Assembly (NCBI RefSeq): GCF_003987475.1
Contig: NZ_PIQH01000001.1
Coordinates: 339,593 to 403,592, forward strand
Direction of reading: 5' to 3'
DNA length: 64,000 bases
From: Idiomarina tyrosinivorans
GTDB lineage: Bacteria > Pseudomonadota > Gammaproteobacteria > Enterobacterales > Alteromonadaceae
Shown here: positions 18,992 through 28,149 of the stretch, one piece after another
Layout of the letters: every line of letters starts with the position of its first letter
Numbering within the stretch: position 1 is the first letter of the stretch
Notes under the pieces: model-generated
Seen by the model: only the letters and a program-made list of their open reading frames with translations
The model's database searches: none
Told to the model about the DNA's origin: nothing
Translations under genes and position numbers: made by a program

Positions 18992-21900
18992 ATGGCAGAA
19001 AGTTCGGTATTTAAACCACCGTTACCGCGCAGTGCGACGCAAGATGTAACTTGGGAAAACCTTGCAGGAAGTAGCGTCGCTTTGGCATTGGCCAATGTAT
19101 TAAAGCAGCAGCAACGGCGCTGCCTTATCGTGACTCAAGATGCCAACCAAGCCGCCCGTCTAGAACAAGAGCTGCTCGATTTCTGTGCCGATGACGCCGA
19201 ATTGGCGCGTGATATTCATGTGTTGCCGGACTGGGAAACCCTGCCGTACGATACCTTCTCACCGCATCAAGATATTGTCTCTGAGCGTCTGCAGTTACTG
19301 GCCAAGCTCCCACATACGTCACGTGGCGCACTGATTGTATCGCTGAACACCTTGATGCACCGATTGGCGCCTACCGCCTACGTTAGCGCCCAAAGTTTAC
19401 ACCTGCGTTGTGGCCAGAAGCTGGACATTACCGCGTTACGTGAGCAATTAGAACATGCCGGTTATCGCCACGTAAATCAGGTGATGGAACACGGCGAATT
19501 CACCGCTCGTGGTTCACTGTTAGATTTATTCCCGATGGGCAGCCAGCAGCCGTATCGTATCGATTTCTTTGACGATGAAATCGACACCATTCGGCCATTT
19601 GACCCCGATACCCAGCGCTCACTTGAACAGCAACAGCAAATCGCCTTATTGCCGGCTCACGAGTTTCCAACACATCAAGCCGCGATAGAGCAATTTCGCG
19701 CACGCTACCGTGAACTGTTCGACGCTAACACGGCAAGGGAATCGATTTATCAACAAGTCAGCAAAGGCGAGTTACCGGGCGGCATTGAATATTATCTGCC
19801 GTTATTTTTTGAGCAAACAGCCACCTTATTCGACTACCTCCCAGAAGATGCTCTACTAGTCACATTAGGCAATATTCAAGGCAGCTTCGAGCAGTTGTGG
19901 CGAGACATAAGCCAACGCTACGAACTGCGTCGCTACGACAGCTTGCGACCGCTATTACCGCCGCAGCAACTGTACATCCCTGCCGAGGTAATGCACAGCC
20001 AATTTAAGCGCTATCGGCGAATCCGCTGCTGGGTTACGGAACAACAAGCTAAACCGGGAGAAAAGGTCTTTGCCACCAGTCCCATCAGCGGCATTGCCGC
20101 TGATCACCAGCACAAGCAACCGTTCAAAAAGTTTCAGCAGTTCCTACAACAAGCGGAGCAACAACAACAGCGAGTTTTGCTTACCGTCGAAAGTCCGGGA
20201 CGTCGCGAGGCCATGCGCGAGGTGCTCGGACGCATTGGCTTTATCGCTGAGAACGTTGACACCGTAGCTGCATTTTTTAACGCCGATATGCCGTTAGCAA
20301 TGACCGTTAGCCGTGTGGTCAATTCGTTCTCGCTGCCAAAACAAAAACTGCATGTGATAACCGAAACGGAGTTACTCGGTAATCGCGTTTCTCAGCAACG
20401 ACGGCGGAAACAGACGCAAACGGTTAGTAACGAAACGCTTATTCGCAATTTAGCCGAGCTCCAAATCGGTCAGCCGGTGGTGCATATTGAGCATGGCGTG
20501 GGTCGTTACCAAGGCTTACAAACGTTATCCGCGGGCGGCATTGATACCGAATATGTGACGATCAGTTACGCTGGTGACGCCAAGTTATATGTTCCGGTAG
20601 CATCATTACATGTGCTGAGTCGTTACAGTGGTGGCGAACAAGAACATGCGCCATTGCATAAATTGGGCAATGACAGTTGGGAAAAGGCCAAACGCAAAGC
20701 GGCGGAAAAAGTTCGCGACGTTGCCGCCGAACTGTTAGATGTTTATGCCCAACGCGAAGCCAAGCCCGGCTACCCGTTCAAACTCGATAACGATGAGTAT
20801 CAGCGCTTTGCAGCAAGCTTTCCGTTCGAGGAAACCGACGATCAGCAACAAGCCATTAATGCCGTGTTAGAGGATATGCAAGCCGCACGGGCGATGGATC
20901 GCTTAGTCTGCGGTGATGTTGGCTTTGGCAAAACTGAAGTGGCAATGCGCGCCGCCTTTGTCGCCGTTAACGACAATAAGCAAGTGGTAGTGCTGGTGCC
21001 AACCACACTGCTAGCTCAACAGCACTACGAGAATTTCCGTGACCGTTTTGCCAACGCCCCCGTGAATGTTGAAGTGCTGTCGCGCTTCCGCACCAGTAAA
21101 CAAACGCAACAGGTTTTAGAGGGCTTAAAAGACGGCACCGTCGATATCGTTATCGGTACCCACAAACTGTTGCAAAAAGACATTGTGCTAAAAAATTTAG
21201 GTTTGTTGATTGTCGACGAAGAGCACCGTTTTGGGGTAAGACAAAAAGAAGCGATCAAGCGTTTGCGCGCCAGCGTGGATATTTTAACGCTCACCGCCAC
21301 GCCAATACCGCGTACCTTGAACATGGCGATGAACAATATTCGGGATTTATCGATTATTGCGACGCCACCGGCAAAGCGTTTGGCAGTAAAAACCTTCGTC
21401 CGCGAGTACGACGATGCCACAGTACGCGAGGCTATTTTACGAGAAATACTGCGTGGCGGTCAGGTGTACTTTTTACACAACAACGTTGAAACCATCAACA
21501 AAACGGCGCAAGACATTGAGCGGCTAGTGCCGGAAGCGCGCGTCGCTATTGCTCACGGACAAATGCCTGAGCGTGAGCTAGAGCGAATCATGAGCGACTT
21601 TTATCACCGCCGTTTTAATGTGCTAGTTTGTACCACGATTATCGAGACAGGGATTGATGTTCCTTCGGCAAATACCATCATCATGGATCGTGCCGACCAT
21701 CTGGGATTGGCACAGATGCACCAACTTCGCGGTCGGGTCGGACGCTCACATCACCAAGCCTATGCTTACATGTTAACGCCTCACCCAAAACGCATGACCA
21801 AAGATGCGGCGAAGCGACTGGAAGCGATTTCACAATTAGAGGATTTAGGCGCTGGCTTTATGTTAGCCACTCACGATCTAGAGATCCGCGGTGCCGGCGA

Positions 21901-22474
21901 ACTGCTAGGCGATGAACAAAGCGGTCAAATTGAATCCATTGGCTTCAGTTTGTATATGGAGATGCTTGAGCAAGCGGTTGCGGCATTGAAATCTGGACGT
22001 CAGCCGAGCTTAGATAACTTGCTGCAAAGCCAGACTGAAGTGGAATTGCGGATTCCTGCCCTGTTACCTGAGAACTATATAAACGATGTTAACTTGCGCT
22101 TGAGTCTGTACAAGCGTATTGCCAACTGTGAAACCCCACAGCAACTAGAAGATATCCATGTAGAAATGATTGATCGTTTCGGTCTACTCCCAGATGCCGC
22201 GAAAAACCTGTTAAAAATTGCTGAAATTCGCCAACGTGCGCAGCAATTAGGGCTTACGAAAGTCGAATTGGGACCGCAAGGAGGAGCCTTTGAGTTTGCA
22301 GAACGGACTAAAATTGAACCTCAGCAATTGATTCAACTCATACAGAATGAGCCGCAGCGATTTAAACTCGACGGTCCCAATCGTTTACGGATCGTTGACA
22401 AGATCGAAGATACTCAAGCGCGGATAAAACTGATAGAGTCGTTATTAGAAGATTTTACTACCACCGCGGCATAA
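18992..22474 (+). CDS. mfd: Transcription-repair coupling factor
   Basis: Mfd removes RNA polymerase stalled at DNA lesions and recruits UvrA. At 1160 residues it has all expected modules: a UvrB-like N-terminal part (about 1-340), the CarD-like RNA-polymerase interaction domain (about 480-560, GQPVVHIEHGVGRYQGL), and the RecG-like helicase. The helicase carries Walker A GDVGFGKTEVA near residue 645, DEEHRFG near 742, TATPIPRTL near 768 and QLRGRVGRSHH. A C-terminal TRCF domain (about 1000-1120) completes it. A TATAAT box at 18945-18950 is a likely -10 element, without an obvious consensus -35. The gene is followed closely by csiV. Confidence 0.96.
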   Translation: MAESSVFKPPLPRSATQDVTWENLAGSSVALALANVLKQQQRRCLIVTQDANQAARLEQELLDFCADDAELARDIHVLPDWETLPYDTFSPHQDIVSERLQLLAKLPHTSRGALIVSLNTLMHRLAPTAYVSAQSLHLRCGQKLDITALREQLEHAGYRHVNQVMEHGEFTARGSLLDLFPMGSQQPYRIDFFDDEIDTIRPFDPDTQRSLEQQQQIALLPAHEFPTHQAAIEQFRARYRELFDANTARESIYQQVSKGELPGGIEYYLPLFFEQTATLFDYLPEDALLVTLGNIQGSFEQLWRDISQRYELRRYDSLRPLLPPQQLYIPAEVMHSQFKRYRRIRCWVTEQQAKPGEKVFATSPISGIAADHQHKQPFKKFQQFLQQAEQQQQRVLLTVESPGRREAMREVLGRIGFIAENVDTVAAFFNADMPLAMTVSRVVNSFSLPKQKLHVITETELLGNRVSQQRRRKQTQTVSNETLIRNLAELQIGQPVVHIEHGVGRYQGLQTLSAGGIDTEYVTISYAGDAKLYVPVASLHVLSRYSGGEQEHAPLHKLGNDSWEKAKRKAAEKVRDVAAELLDVYAQREAKPGYPFKLDNDEYQRFAASFPFEETDDQQQAINAVLEDMQAARAMDRLVCGDVGFGKTEVAMRAAFVAVNDNKQVVVLVPTTLLAQQHYENFRDRFANAPVNVEVLSRFRTSKQTQQVLEGLKDGTVDIVIGTHKLLQKDIVLKNLGLLIVDEEHRFGVRQKEAIKRLRASVDILTLTATPIPRTLNMAMNNIRDLSIIATPPAKRLAVKTFVREYDDATVREAILREILRGGQVYFLHNNVETINKTAQDIERLVPEARVAIAHGQMPERELERIMSDFYHRRFNVLVCTTIIETGIDVPSANTIIMDRADHLGLAQMHQLRGRVGRSHHQAYAYMLTPHPKRMTKDAAKRLEAISQLEDLGAGFMLATHDLEIRGAGELLGDEQSGQIESIGFSLYMEMLEQAVAALKSGRQPSLDNLLQSQTEVELRIPALLPENYINDVNLRLSLYKRIANCETPQQLEDIHVEMIDRFGLLPDAAKNLLKIAEIRQRAQQLGLTKVELGPQGGAFEFAERTKIEPQQLIQLIQNEPQRFKLDGPNRLRIVDKIEDTQARIKLIESLLEDFTTTAA

Positions 22475-22496
22475 CGCGTTGAGCAAAGGGAACAGA

Positions 22497-23594
22497 ATGA
22501 ACGCAAAGCACACCTTGCGCAATTGGATCAAGGTTATCGGATTCACGAGCTTAGTCCTCGGCCCGTTAACGGCAACGGCAAATAGCGATGATTGGCGTTG
22601 GTTTGAAGTCGAAGTGTTAGTGTTTAAACAAAACCCTAACGTTGACGTTGAAGAACGCTTTCCGCTGACCGTTACTGATATTCCCACCAAGTATAGCCGC
22701 GATCTTCTTTCTGCATTCTACCTTAATGACTACAGCGCGATAAAAAGTGGTTTACCGATTTGTTCTGAGCCGCCGTGGCAACAATTAGACGTCGCGTGCC
22801 GTTTCGAAGATGAAAATGCATTGTTAACGATTCCCGGTAACCCCTTTGCGCCACCCAATCTGTTGGATAGCATGCAGAGCACGCCGGTTGTCATCGATGG
22901 ACCTGGCGGCGATATTAATATGGCGCAGCAACCCTTTCTACTACCAAAATCCGCGTTACAACTTACCGAGTTACGGCAAAATTTGCAGCGCTCATATAAC
23001 GCAAAGCCATTGCTGCACGTAGCTTGGCGACAACCAGTTTTTAGTCGTAATGTCGGTAGGAAAATCCGCCTATTTGCCGGTAAGCAGTATACGCAGTCGT
23101 ATCGCTATCGCGGCTTACCCAAGGTCAGTTCGACCTTAGCCAACAATAAACCGGTGATTGTTGACCCCATTCAGCACCGCGTTGAACAAGTTGAGCAATT
23201 ACTCAGCAAACTCAAACTACATCCACAAGCCTTCAAACAACTGCCAGAGGGTGAAGAACAACAAGCGCAAGCCGATAACGTCAGTGCCGAGTTGTTGCCC
23301 GATCGGGTGTGGGAGTTTGATGGCCTCATTCATGTGTTTTTAGTCGGTAATTATTTGCATATCGATACCGACTTCAACCTGCGCGAACCGGTCCACACTG
23401 ACCAAGCTGCAGTGACCCTGCAACAACAGGCAGAGCAGTTGTTGAACGAGGACAATCAACAGCAGTCGTTTTTACGCGCGTACCACTTTAACCAGTTACG
23501 GCGAGTGATAAGCCACGAAACCCATTATTTCGATCACCCCAAACTTGGAGTTGTCGTACAAATTCGTCGCACAGACCTATCCGCGCGCCGTTAA
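22497..23594 (+). CDS. csiV: CsiV-family peptidoglycan-binding protein
   Basis: I start at ATG 22497, which has AAAGGGA at a good distance and gives a clean signal peptide (cleavage near TATANS). A TTG start at 22479 is less likely. The 365-residue secreted protein opens with WRWFEVEVLVFKQ, the hallmark of the CsiV/DUF2803-like family, and ends with a beta-rich domain (VWEFDGLIHVFLVGNYLHID...). In Vibrio cholerae CsiV is reported to bind peptidoglycan and to support PBP1A through LpoA. The mfd-csiV order is common in marine gammaproteobacteria. The function here is transferred by family. Confidence 0.8.
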   Translation: MNAKHTLRNWIKVIGFTSLVLGPLTATANSDDWRWFEVEVLVFKQNPNVDVEERFPLTVTDIPTKYSRDLLSAFYLNDYSAIKSGLPICSEPPWQQLDVACRFEDENALLTIPGNPFAPPNLLDSMQSTPVVIDGPGGDINMAQQPFLLPKSALQLTELRQNLQRSYNAKPLLHVAWRQPVFSRNVGRKIRLFAGKQYTQSYRYRGLPKVSSTLANNKPVIVDPIQHRVEQVEQLLSKLKLHPQAFKQLPEGEEQQAQADNVSAELLPDRVWEFDGLIHVFLVGNYLHIDTDFNLREPVHTDQAAVTLQQQAEQLLNEDNQQQSFLRAYHFNQLRRVISHETHYFDHPKLGVVVQIRRTDLSARR

Positions 23595-23620
23595 GCCCAT
23601 CACTTGGAGGTAAAGCGACA

Positions 23621-24103
23621 ATGCAAAAATACGAAGAGCTATTGCTTGCCCTGAGAAAGGTTATACGAGCCATCGACCTGTATTCCAAACAGCTCAATAA
23701 GTATGCTGGGCTGACAGGCCCTCAGTTATTGATCATGCGCGAGATTTCCGCTGCCGAAGGCATTACTGCAAGTGCCGTAGCGCAACACATCACGCTCAGC
23801 CCCGCCACCGTCAGTAACATTATCGAACGGCTCGAACACCGTGAGCTGATTCATCGTCACCGAAGCGATAAGGATAAACGACGCGTTGCGTTGTATCTGA
23901 CAGAACAGGGGCAAATGCTTCTTGAGAACGCTCCACAACCTCTGCAGGAACACTTTATTGAAAAGTTTTGTGCATTGGACGATTGGGAGCAGTCTCAATT
24001 GCTGTCCTCGATGCAACGTATTGCCAATATGATGGATGCCGAACGCTTGGATGCAGCGCCAGTATTGGAAGTCGGCTCTTACCAAACTCGCAGCAAAAAT
24101 TAA
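23621..24103 (+). CDS. MarR-family transcriptional regulator
   Basis: The 160-residue protein has the MarR winged-helix fold: an N-terminal dimerization helix (1-30), the helix-turn-helix (ITASAVAQHITLSPATVSNIIERLEHRELI, about 47-76) and the wing with the conserved RHRSDKDKRRVALYLTEQG. GGAGG lies just before the start. It lies 26 bases after csiV and 80 bases before the MsrAB gene, but nothing shows which genes it controls. Some MarR proteins sense oxidants, which would fit an msr neighbour. That is inference, and no redox cysteine pair is evident. Confidence 0.88.
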   Translation: MQKYEELLLALRKVIRAIDLYSKQLNKYAGLTGPQLLIMREISAAEGITASAVAQHITLSPATVSNIIERLEHRELIHRHRSDKDKRRVALYLTEQGQMLLENAPQPLQEHFIEKFCALDDWEQSQLLSSMQRIANMMDAERLDAAPVLEVGSYQTRSKN

Positions 24104-24183
24104 CGGCCAGAATTTACCCTTTTGTAATCTTTTTCCACAGCACGGGTCTATTACTATAAACCTGTCTGTAAAAGGAAAAAGCT

Positions 24184-25329
24184 ATGACTGTTATGCGTTG
24201 TTTAACTGCGGTCGTAACCCTAAGTTTAGCCGCTCTTGTCGCGCCGCAAGCGGCAGCAAAAGACCAACAACAAGCCGTTGCCACCTTCGCCGGAGGATGT
24301 TTCTGGTGTGTTGAAGAAGGCTTCGAAGAGCTTGATGGTGTTAGCGAAGTCATTTCTGGCTACGCCGGCGGCACAGTGCCAAACCCCAGCTATGAATTAG
24401 TCTCATCGGGTACGACCAAGTATCAAGAGTCAGTTCAGGTGCATTATGACCCACAAATTGTCAGCTATGCCGCACTAGTGCAGAAGCTGTTTCGGTTAAT
24501 CAATCCGACTGACAACCAAGGCCAATTTGTTGACCGCGGCGCACAATACCGACCCTCTATTTTTTACCACAATGCCGAACAACAACAGATTGCCGAGACC
24601 ATAAAAGCGGCGATGGCAAAATCTGGACGTTACGACCAGCCACTGACGCTAGAAATAAAGCCCTTTACCACCTTTTATCCAGCAGAGGATTATCACCAGA
24701 ATTATTACAGCAAGAATCCCGTTCGCTATAACCTGTATACCTTTAATTCCGGCCGTTGGGACTACATAGACGAAGTCTGGGGCGAAGATCAAGACGTTGA
24801 CTACCAGCAATTTACCAATGAAAACCCATTAGGAAACAGTGCGCCAAGTAGCGGCGCAGCAGATAGCGACTTGCAAGGCAACACGTACACCAAACCTAGC
24901 GATAAAAAGATCCGCGAAATGCTGACGCCGTTGCAGTACGAAGTCACCCAAGAAGGTGAAACCGAGCGCGCTTTCAATAACCCCTACTGGGATAATGAAA
25001 AGCCAGGTATTTATGTCGACATAGTAACCGGCGAACCGCTGTTTTCTTCAGCCGATAAATACCACTCAGGCACAGGCTGGCCAAGCTTCACCCGCCCTAT
25101 CAGCGCAAATGCGGTTGTCGAGCGTGAAGACAGCTCATGGTTCGTGACCCGTACCGAGATTCGCAGCCGCATTGGTGATTCCCACCTAGGCCACGTATTC
25201 AAAGACGGCCCTCAACCAACCGGGTTACGCTATTGCATGAACTCAGCGGCAATGAAGTTCATACCTCTCGCGCAAATGAAAGCTAAAGGCTACGGCGAGT
25301 ATATCGACCAAGTAAAACAATCCCAATAG
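24184..25329 (+). CDS. Periplasmic peptide methionine sulfoxide reductase MsrA-MsrB fusion
   Basis: The 381-residue protein repairs both S- and R-methionine sulfoxide. A signal peptide (residues 1-25, ending PQAAA) sends it to the periplasm. The MsrA domain (about 35-200) has the catalytic GGCFWCVEE, the STSR-like loop and the conserved [12 protein letters not shown]. The MsrB domain (about 245-375) has [11 protein letters not shown] and the catalytic Cys in [10 protein letters not shown]. The zinc CxxC pairs found in many MsrB proteins are absent. There is no thioredoxin-like N-terminal domain as in Neisseria PilB, so electrons must come from another protein. The gene ends just before repeat copy B. 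Confidence 0.93.
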   Translation: MTVMRCLTAVVTLSLAALVAPQAAAKDQQQAVATFAGGCFWCVEEGFEELDGVSEVISGYAGGTVPNPSYELVSSGTTKYQESVQVHYDPQIVSYAALVQKLFRLINPTDNQGQFVDRGAQYRPSIFYHNAEQQQIAETIKAAMAKSGRYDQPLTLEIKPFTTFYPAEDYHQNYYSKNPVRYNLYTFNSGRWDYIDEVWGEDQDVDYQQFTNENPLGNSAPSSGAADSDLQGNTYTKPSDKKIREMLTPLQYEVTQEGETERAFNNPYWDNEKPGIYVDIVTGEPLFSSADKYHSGTGWPSFTRPISANAVVEREDSSWFVTRTEIRSRIGDSHLGHVFKDGPQPTGLRYCMNSAAMKFIPLAQMKAKGYGEYIDQVKQSQ

Positions 25330-25420
25330 CCCCCTACCGCGCCGTCGAAGAACAGCGCTAGGCTGCCAGTTCTTTACTGCGGCCGGAGGCTTGGGTTCGC
25401 GGCAGGCTTGGGATTGGTTG

Positions 25421-25723
25421 TTCTCTACCACGGCGATTTAGCTTGGGCGCGTCGGCATCGTGAGGGGCTGGAGGGCGCTTGGTGTGTAGGCGCTCAGAGG
25501 GTCATTGCACGGCACCCCGCCGGTTCACGAAGCTGGGGAAAAAGCCGCTCGAGCTCATCCATGAGGCGCTTAGTCTCCGGCCGTCCATGGCCGGAGATAC
25601 TTTTTCCCCAGCTTCGCGCCCCAACGTTGTGCATTAAATATGGGAGAAGTCGCGCCTACACCCCAAGCTTAGGGCTACGGAGAAGCGATGCCGAAGCAAC
25701 ACCGAGCGCGCCGTGGCAGAGAA
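25421..25723 (+). repeat. Type-2 palindromic unit of copy B
   Basis: The 303-bp unit has ends TTCTCTACCACGGC and GCCGTGGCAGAGAA. The 17-bp outer stem of its core lies at 25528-25544 and 25600-25616. In this orientation it aligns directly with the type-1 units of copies A and C, which shows that the two unit types are homologous. Confidence 0.85.
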
Positions 25724-25786
25724 CAACCAACCCCAAGCAGGCTGCCTGAAGCTGGTGGATAACGGCTAATAGATAAAGGCTGGTAC

Positions 25787-26090
25787 TTCTTTACTGCGGC
25801 TTTCCGCGATGGAGGACGGCATCGCTTCTCCGCACCTATTTGGCTCGGGGTGTGGGCGCGTTTTCCTCGATATTGATTGGCGTGTCGTTGGGGCGCGGGG
25901 GCTCCGGTAAAAAGCATCTCTGGCCAGGGAGGGCCAGAGACTGAGCGGCCATGGATGGCTCGAGCGTCTTTTTACCGGAGACACCGTGAACCGGCGGGAC
26001 GCTGAGCACTCACCACCCCAGCGCCCACACCCCGAGCTTTCCCCAACCCTGACGATGCCGCGAGCCCAAGCCTAGGGCCGCAGTAAAGAA
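25787..26090 (-). repeat. Type-1 palindromic unit of copy B
   Basis: The 304-bp unit has its 13-bp core stem at 25902-25914 and 25968-25980. It is nearly identical, inverted, to the type-1 units at 163-467 and 32736-33040. Confidence 0.85.
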
Positions 26091-26115
26091 TTGACAGGCA
26101 CATAAAGGCCCGCTG

Positions 26116-28131
26116 TTAGGCATGCCAGCCGAGTTCGTCGGCGCGTTTTTGGGCATCTGCGGGGACGTCTGTGGCAACAAAGTGGTGATGCAGTATTTGT
26201 ACGCCTAATAGGTGGTTGATCACGGCATCAAGCTGCACTCGTTCTTCTGCTGGCGTTTGTTCATCGTTATGTCGCGCGAAGGTTGCAGTAACTTCGTCGT
26301 AATCCAATAATCCGGCTTGCTCGACGGCTTCTTTGCTAAGGAATTGGTCGGCGAGTTTTTCGACGGCTTTCCATTTTTCCGGATCGGTATGCGCTGGCGG
26401 TGCCATAAAGGCGAATTTTTCGCGTTTATAAAGGGTTTCTGGCAACAAGCCTTTCATTGCTTCGCGGAGCACGTACTTTTCTTTGTTACCCTTTATCCGC
26501 AGGTGTGGCGGCACTTTAAAGGCATACTCGGCGAGGTGGTGGTCGAGGAATGCTGGACGAGCTTCCATCGAGTTTGCCATGTCCACTCGGTCACCGCCCC
26601 AGGTTAAAATTTGACCTTCTAACATGGTCTTAATCCAAACATATTGCGCTCGATCTAACGGATGGCGATCGCGCAGCATGGTATCATCTAGGGTATCGGC
26701 TATGGCGGCACTGGGGTCATAATCAGCGACTTTATCCCGCATACCTTGTGCCATCAGCTTTTCGGCTATTGGTGAACAGGATAACCAGGGTTGCACGCAA
26801 CTGGGGGTGAAACCCATTTTCTGATTAAAGGCCTCACTGACAAACTCTTCGCGTGCCAACATCGCGCCCTTAAACAAAGCATTATTCTTCTCTAACAGCT
26901 CTTGCCACTCTAAACGTTCGACTTCTGGCAAATGGTCTAAGCCATGCAAGAACATATCCTTACGAAACGCCGGATAACCGGCAAACAATTCGTCTGAACC
27001 TTCGCCTGTCATTACCACTTTGTAGCCGGCCTGATTCACTTGTTGGCTCATCAGATATTTAGCCACACCCAGGGTATTGTATATGGTGCGTTCGGTATGC
27101 CAGAGCGTCTTCACAAAGTGGTCATAGAGGTCATTCGCTTTCAGCCGCATGATGTGATGGTCGGCTTGGGTGGCTTCTGCCATCTCTACCGCGATAGGCG
27201 TTTCATCGTAATCATCAGAGTCAAAGCCGATGGTAAAGGCTTTCACTGAAGTTTGCGTAGACGCTGCGGCTAAGCCAAGAATGGAGCACGAATCTATACC
27301 ACCAGACAAGTAGCAACCGACTGGCACATCAGCCGTCATGCGGTGTTGCACGGCTTCCAACAGTTGCGCCCTTACCCCTTCAATATAGGCTTGTTCATCC
27401 GCTTCATCACCCGCATGCTGATGCTCCAGCGGAAAGTCCACGTCCCAATATTTATGTTCACTGATCTGCAGTTTGCCATTGACACGCTTAAGCTTCACCA
27501 CATAACCGGGTTGCACTTGTTGCACGCCTTCAAACGCCGTTGAACCAGGAACCATAACCTGAATCAGTTGATGGTAGAGACCTTGTGGAGAAAACTCACG
27601 CTTTACCTCTGGGTGTGCAAATAACACTTTCAGCTCAGAACCAAACACCACGCCATTAGCGGTCTCAGTCCAATATAACGGTTTAATACCAAAGCGATCT
27701 CGCACTAAATAAAGGCTATCCTCTTTTTCGTCGTATAACGAAAAAGCGAATTCACCGCGCAGCGACTTTAGGGTGGTATCTAACCCATAGCGCTCATATA
27801 AGTGCAGTACAATTTCGGAATCACTTTTGGTACGAAAGCGGGCTCCACGGGCAGTCAGGTCAGCTCTAATCCGCTTAAAATCATAGAATTCACCGTTGTG
27901 AGCTAACATTAGACGTTGGTCGGCAGACAAAAACGGCTGTCTAGCGCGGTTTTCATCTAAGTCGATAATAGATAAGCGCGCGTGGCTAAAGCCTACGCCT
28001 CGAGCATCCTTTATTTGATAGCCAAAACCATCGGGACCTCGATGGTGCATGATGGCCGCCATATTCACTAAGGTTTGCGCATCAATCGCTTGTTCGGACT
28101 GATGATGAAAAACTCCAGCAATTCCGCACAT
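26116..28131 (-). CDS. Glutamine-hydrolysing asparagine synthetase family amidotransferase (AsnB-like)
   Basis: The family uses glutamine-derived ammonia and ATP to amidate a carboxylate, classically aspartate. The N-terminal glutaminase domain (1 to about 210) has the catalytic Cys2 (MCGIAG), HHRGPDG, ARLSIIDL and AHNGEFYD. The synthetase domain (about 240-640) has the pyrophosphatase loop SGGIDS near residue 277 and GEGSDELFAGYP. At 671 residues it is about 115 longer than E. coli AsnB, which is typical of AsnB relatives with diverse substrates. It is the last gene of a five-gene operon, 18 bases after a transcarbamylase-like gene. That context suggests a specialised product rather than only bulk asparagine. 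Confidence 0.82.
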   Translation of the reverse strand: MCGIAGVFHHQSEQAIDAQTLVNMAAIMHHRGPDGFGYQIKDARGVGFSHARLSIIDLDENRARQPFLSADQRLMLAHNGEFYDFKRIRADLTARGARFRTKSDSEIVLHLYERYGLDTTLKSLRGEFAFSLYDEKEDSLYLVRDRFGIKPLYWTETANGVVFGSELKVLFAHPEVKREFSPQGLYHQLIQVMVPGSTAFEGVQQVQPGYVVKLKRVNGKLQISEHKYWDVDFPLEHQHAGDEADEQAYIEGVRAQLLEAVQHRMTADVPVGCYLSGGIDSCSILGLAAASTQTSVKAFTIGFDSDDYDETPIAVEMAEATQADHHIMRLKANDLYDHFVKTLWHTERTIYNTLGVAKYLMSQQVNQAGYKVVMTGEGSDELFAGYPAFRKDMFLHGLDHLPEVERLEWQELLEKNNALFKGAMLAREEFVSEAFNQKMGFTPSCVQPWLSCSPIAEKLMAQGMRDKVADYDPSAAIADTLDDTMLRDRHPLDRAQYVWIKTMLEGQILTWGGDRVDMANSMEARPAFLDHHLAEYAFKVPPHLRIKGNKEKYVLREAMKGLLPETLYKREKFAFMAPPAHTDPEKWKAVEKLADQFLSKEAVEQAGLLDYDEVTATFARHNDEQTPAEERVQLDAVINHLLGVQILHHHFVATDVPADAQKRADELGWHA

Positions 28132-28149
28132 CGTTTGCTTTTCCCTCTG

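Larger units (their letters stand above)
25370..26090 (-). repeat. Composite palindromic repeat, copy B (inverted)
   Basis: The 721-bp copy is bounded by perfect 15-bp inverted repeats, TTCTTTACTGCGGCC at 25370-25384 and its complement at 26076-26090. It contains a type-1 end fragment (25370 to about 25420), a complete type-2 unit (25421-25723), the 63-bp spacer and a complete type-1 unit (25787-26090). The order is the reverse complement of copies A and C. It fills the gap between the convergent msrAB and asnB-like genes. The sequence after the right end (GCGGGCC, TATGTGCCTG on the other strand) resembles a decayed version of the terminator beside copies A and C. Confidence 0.9.
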
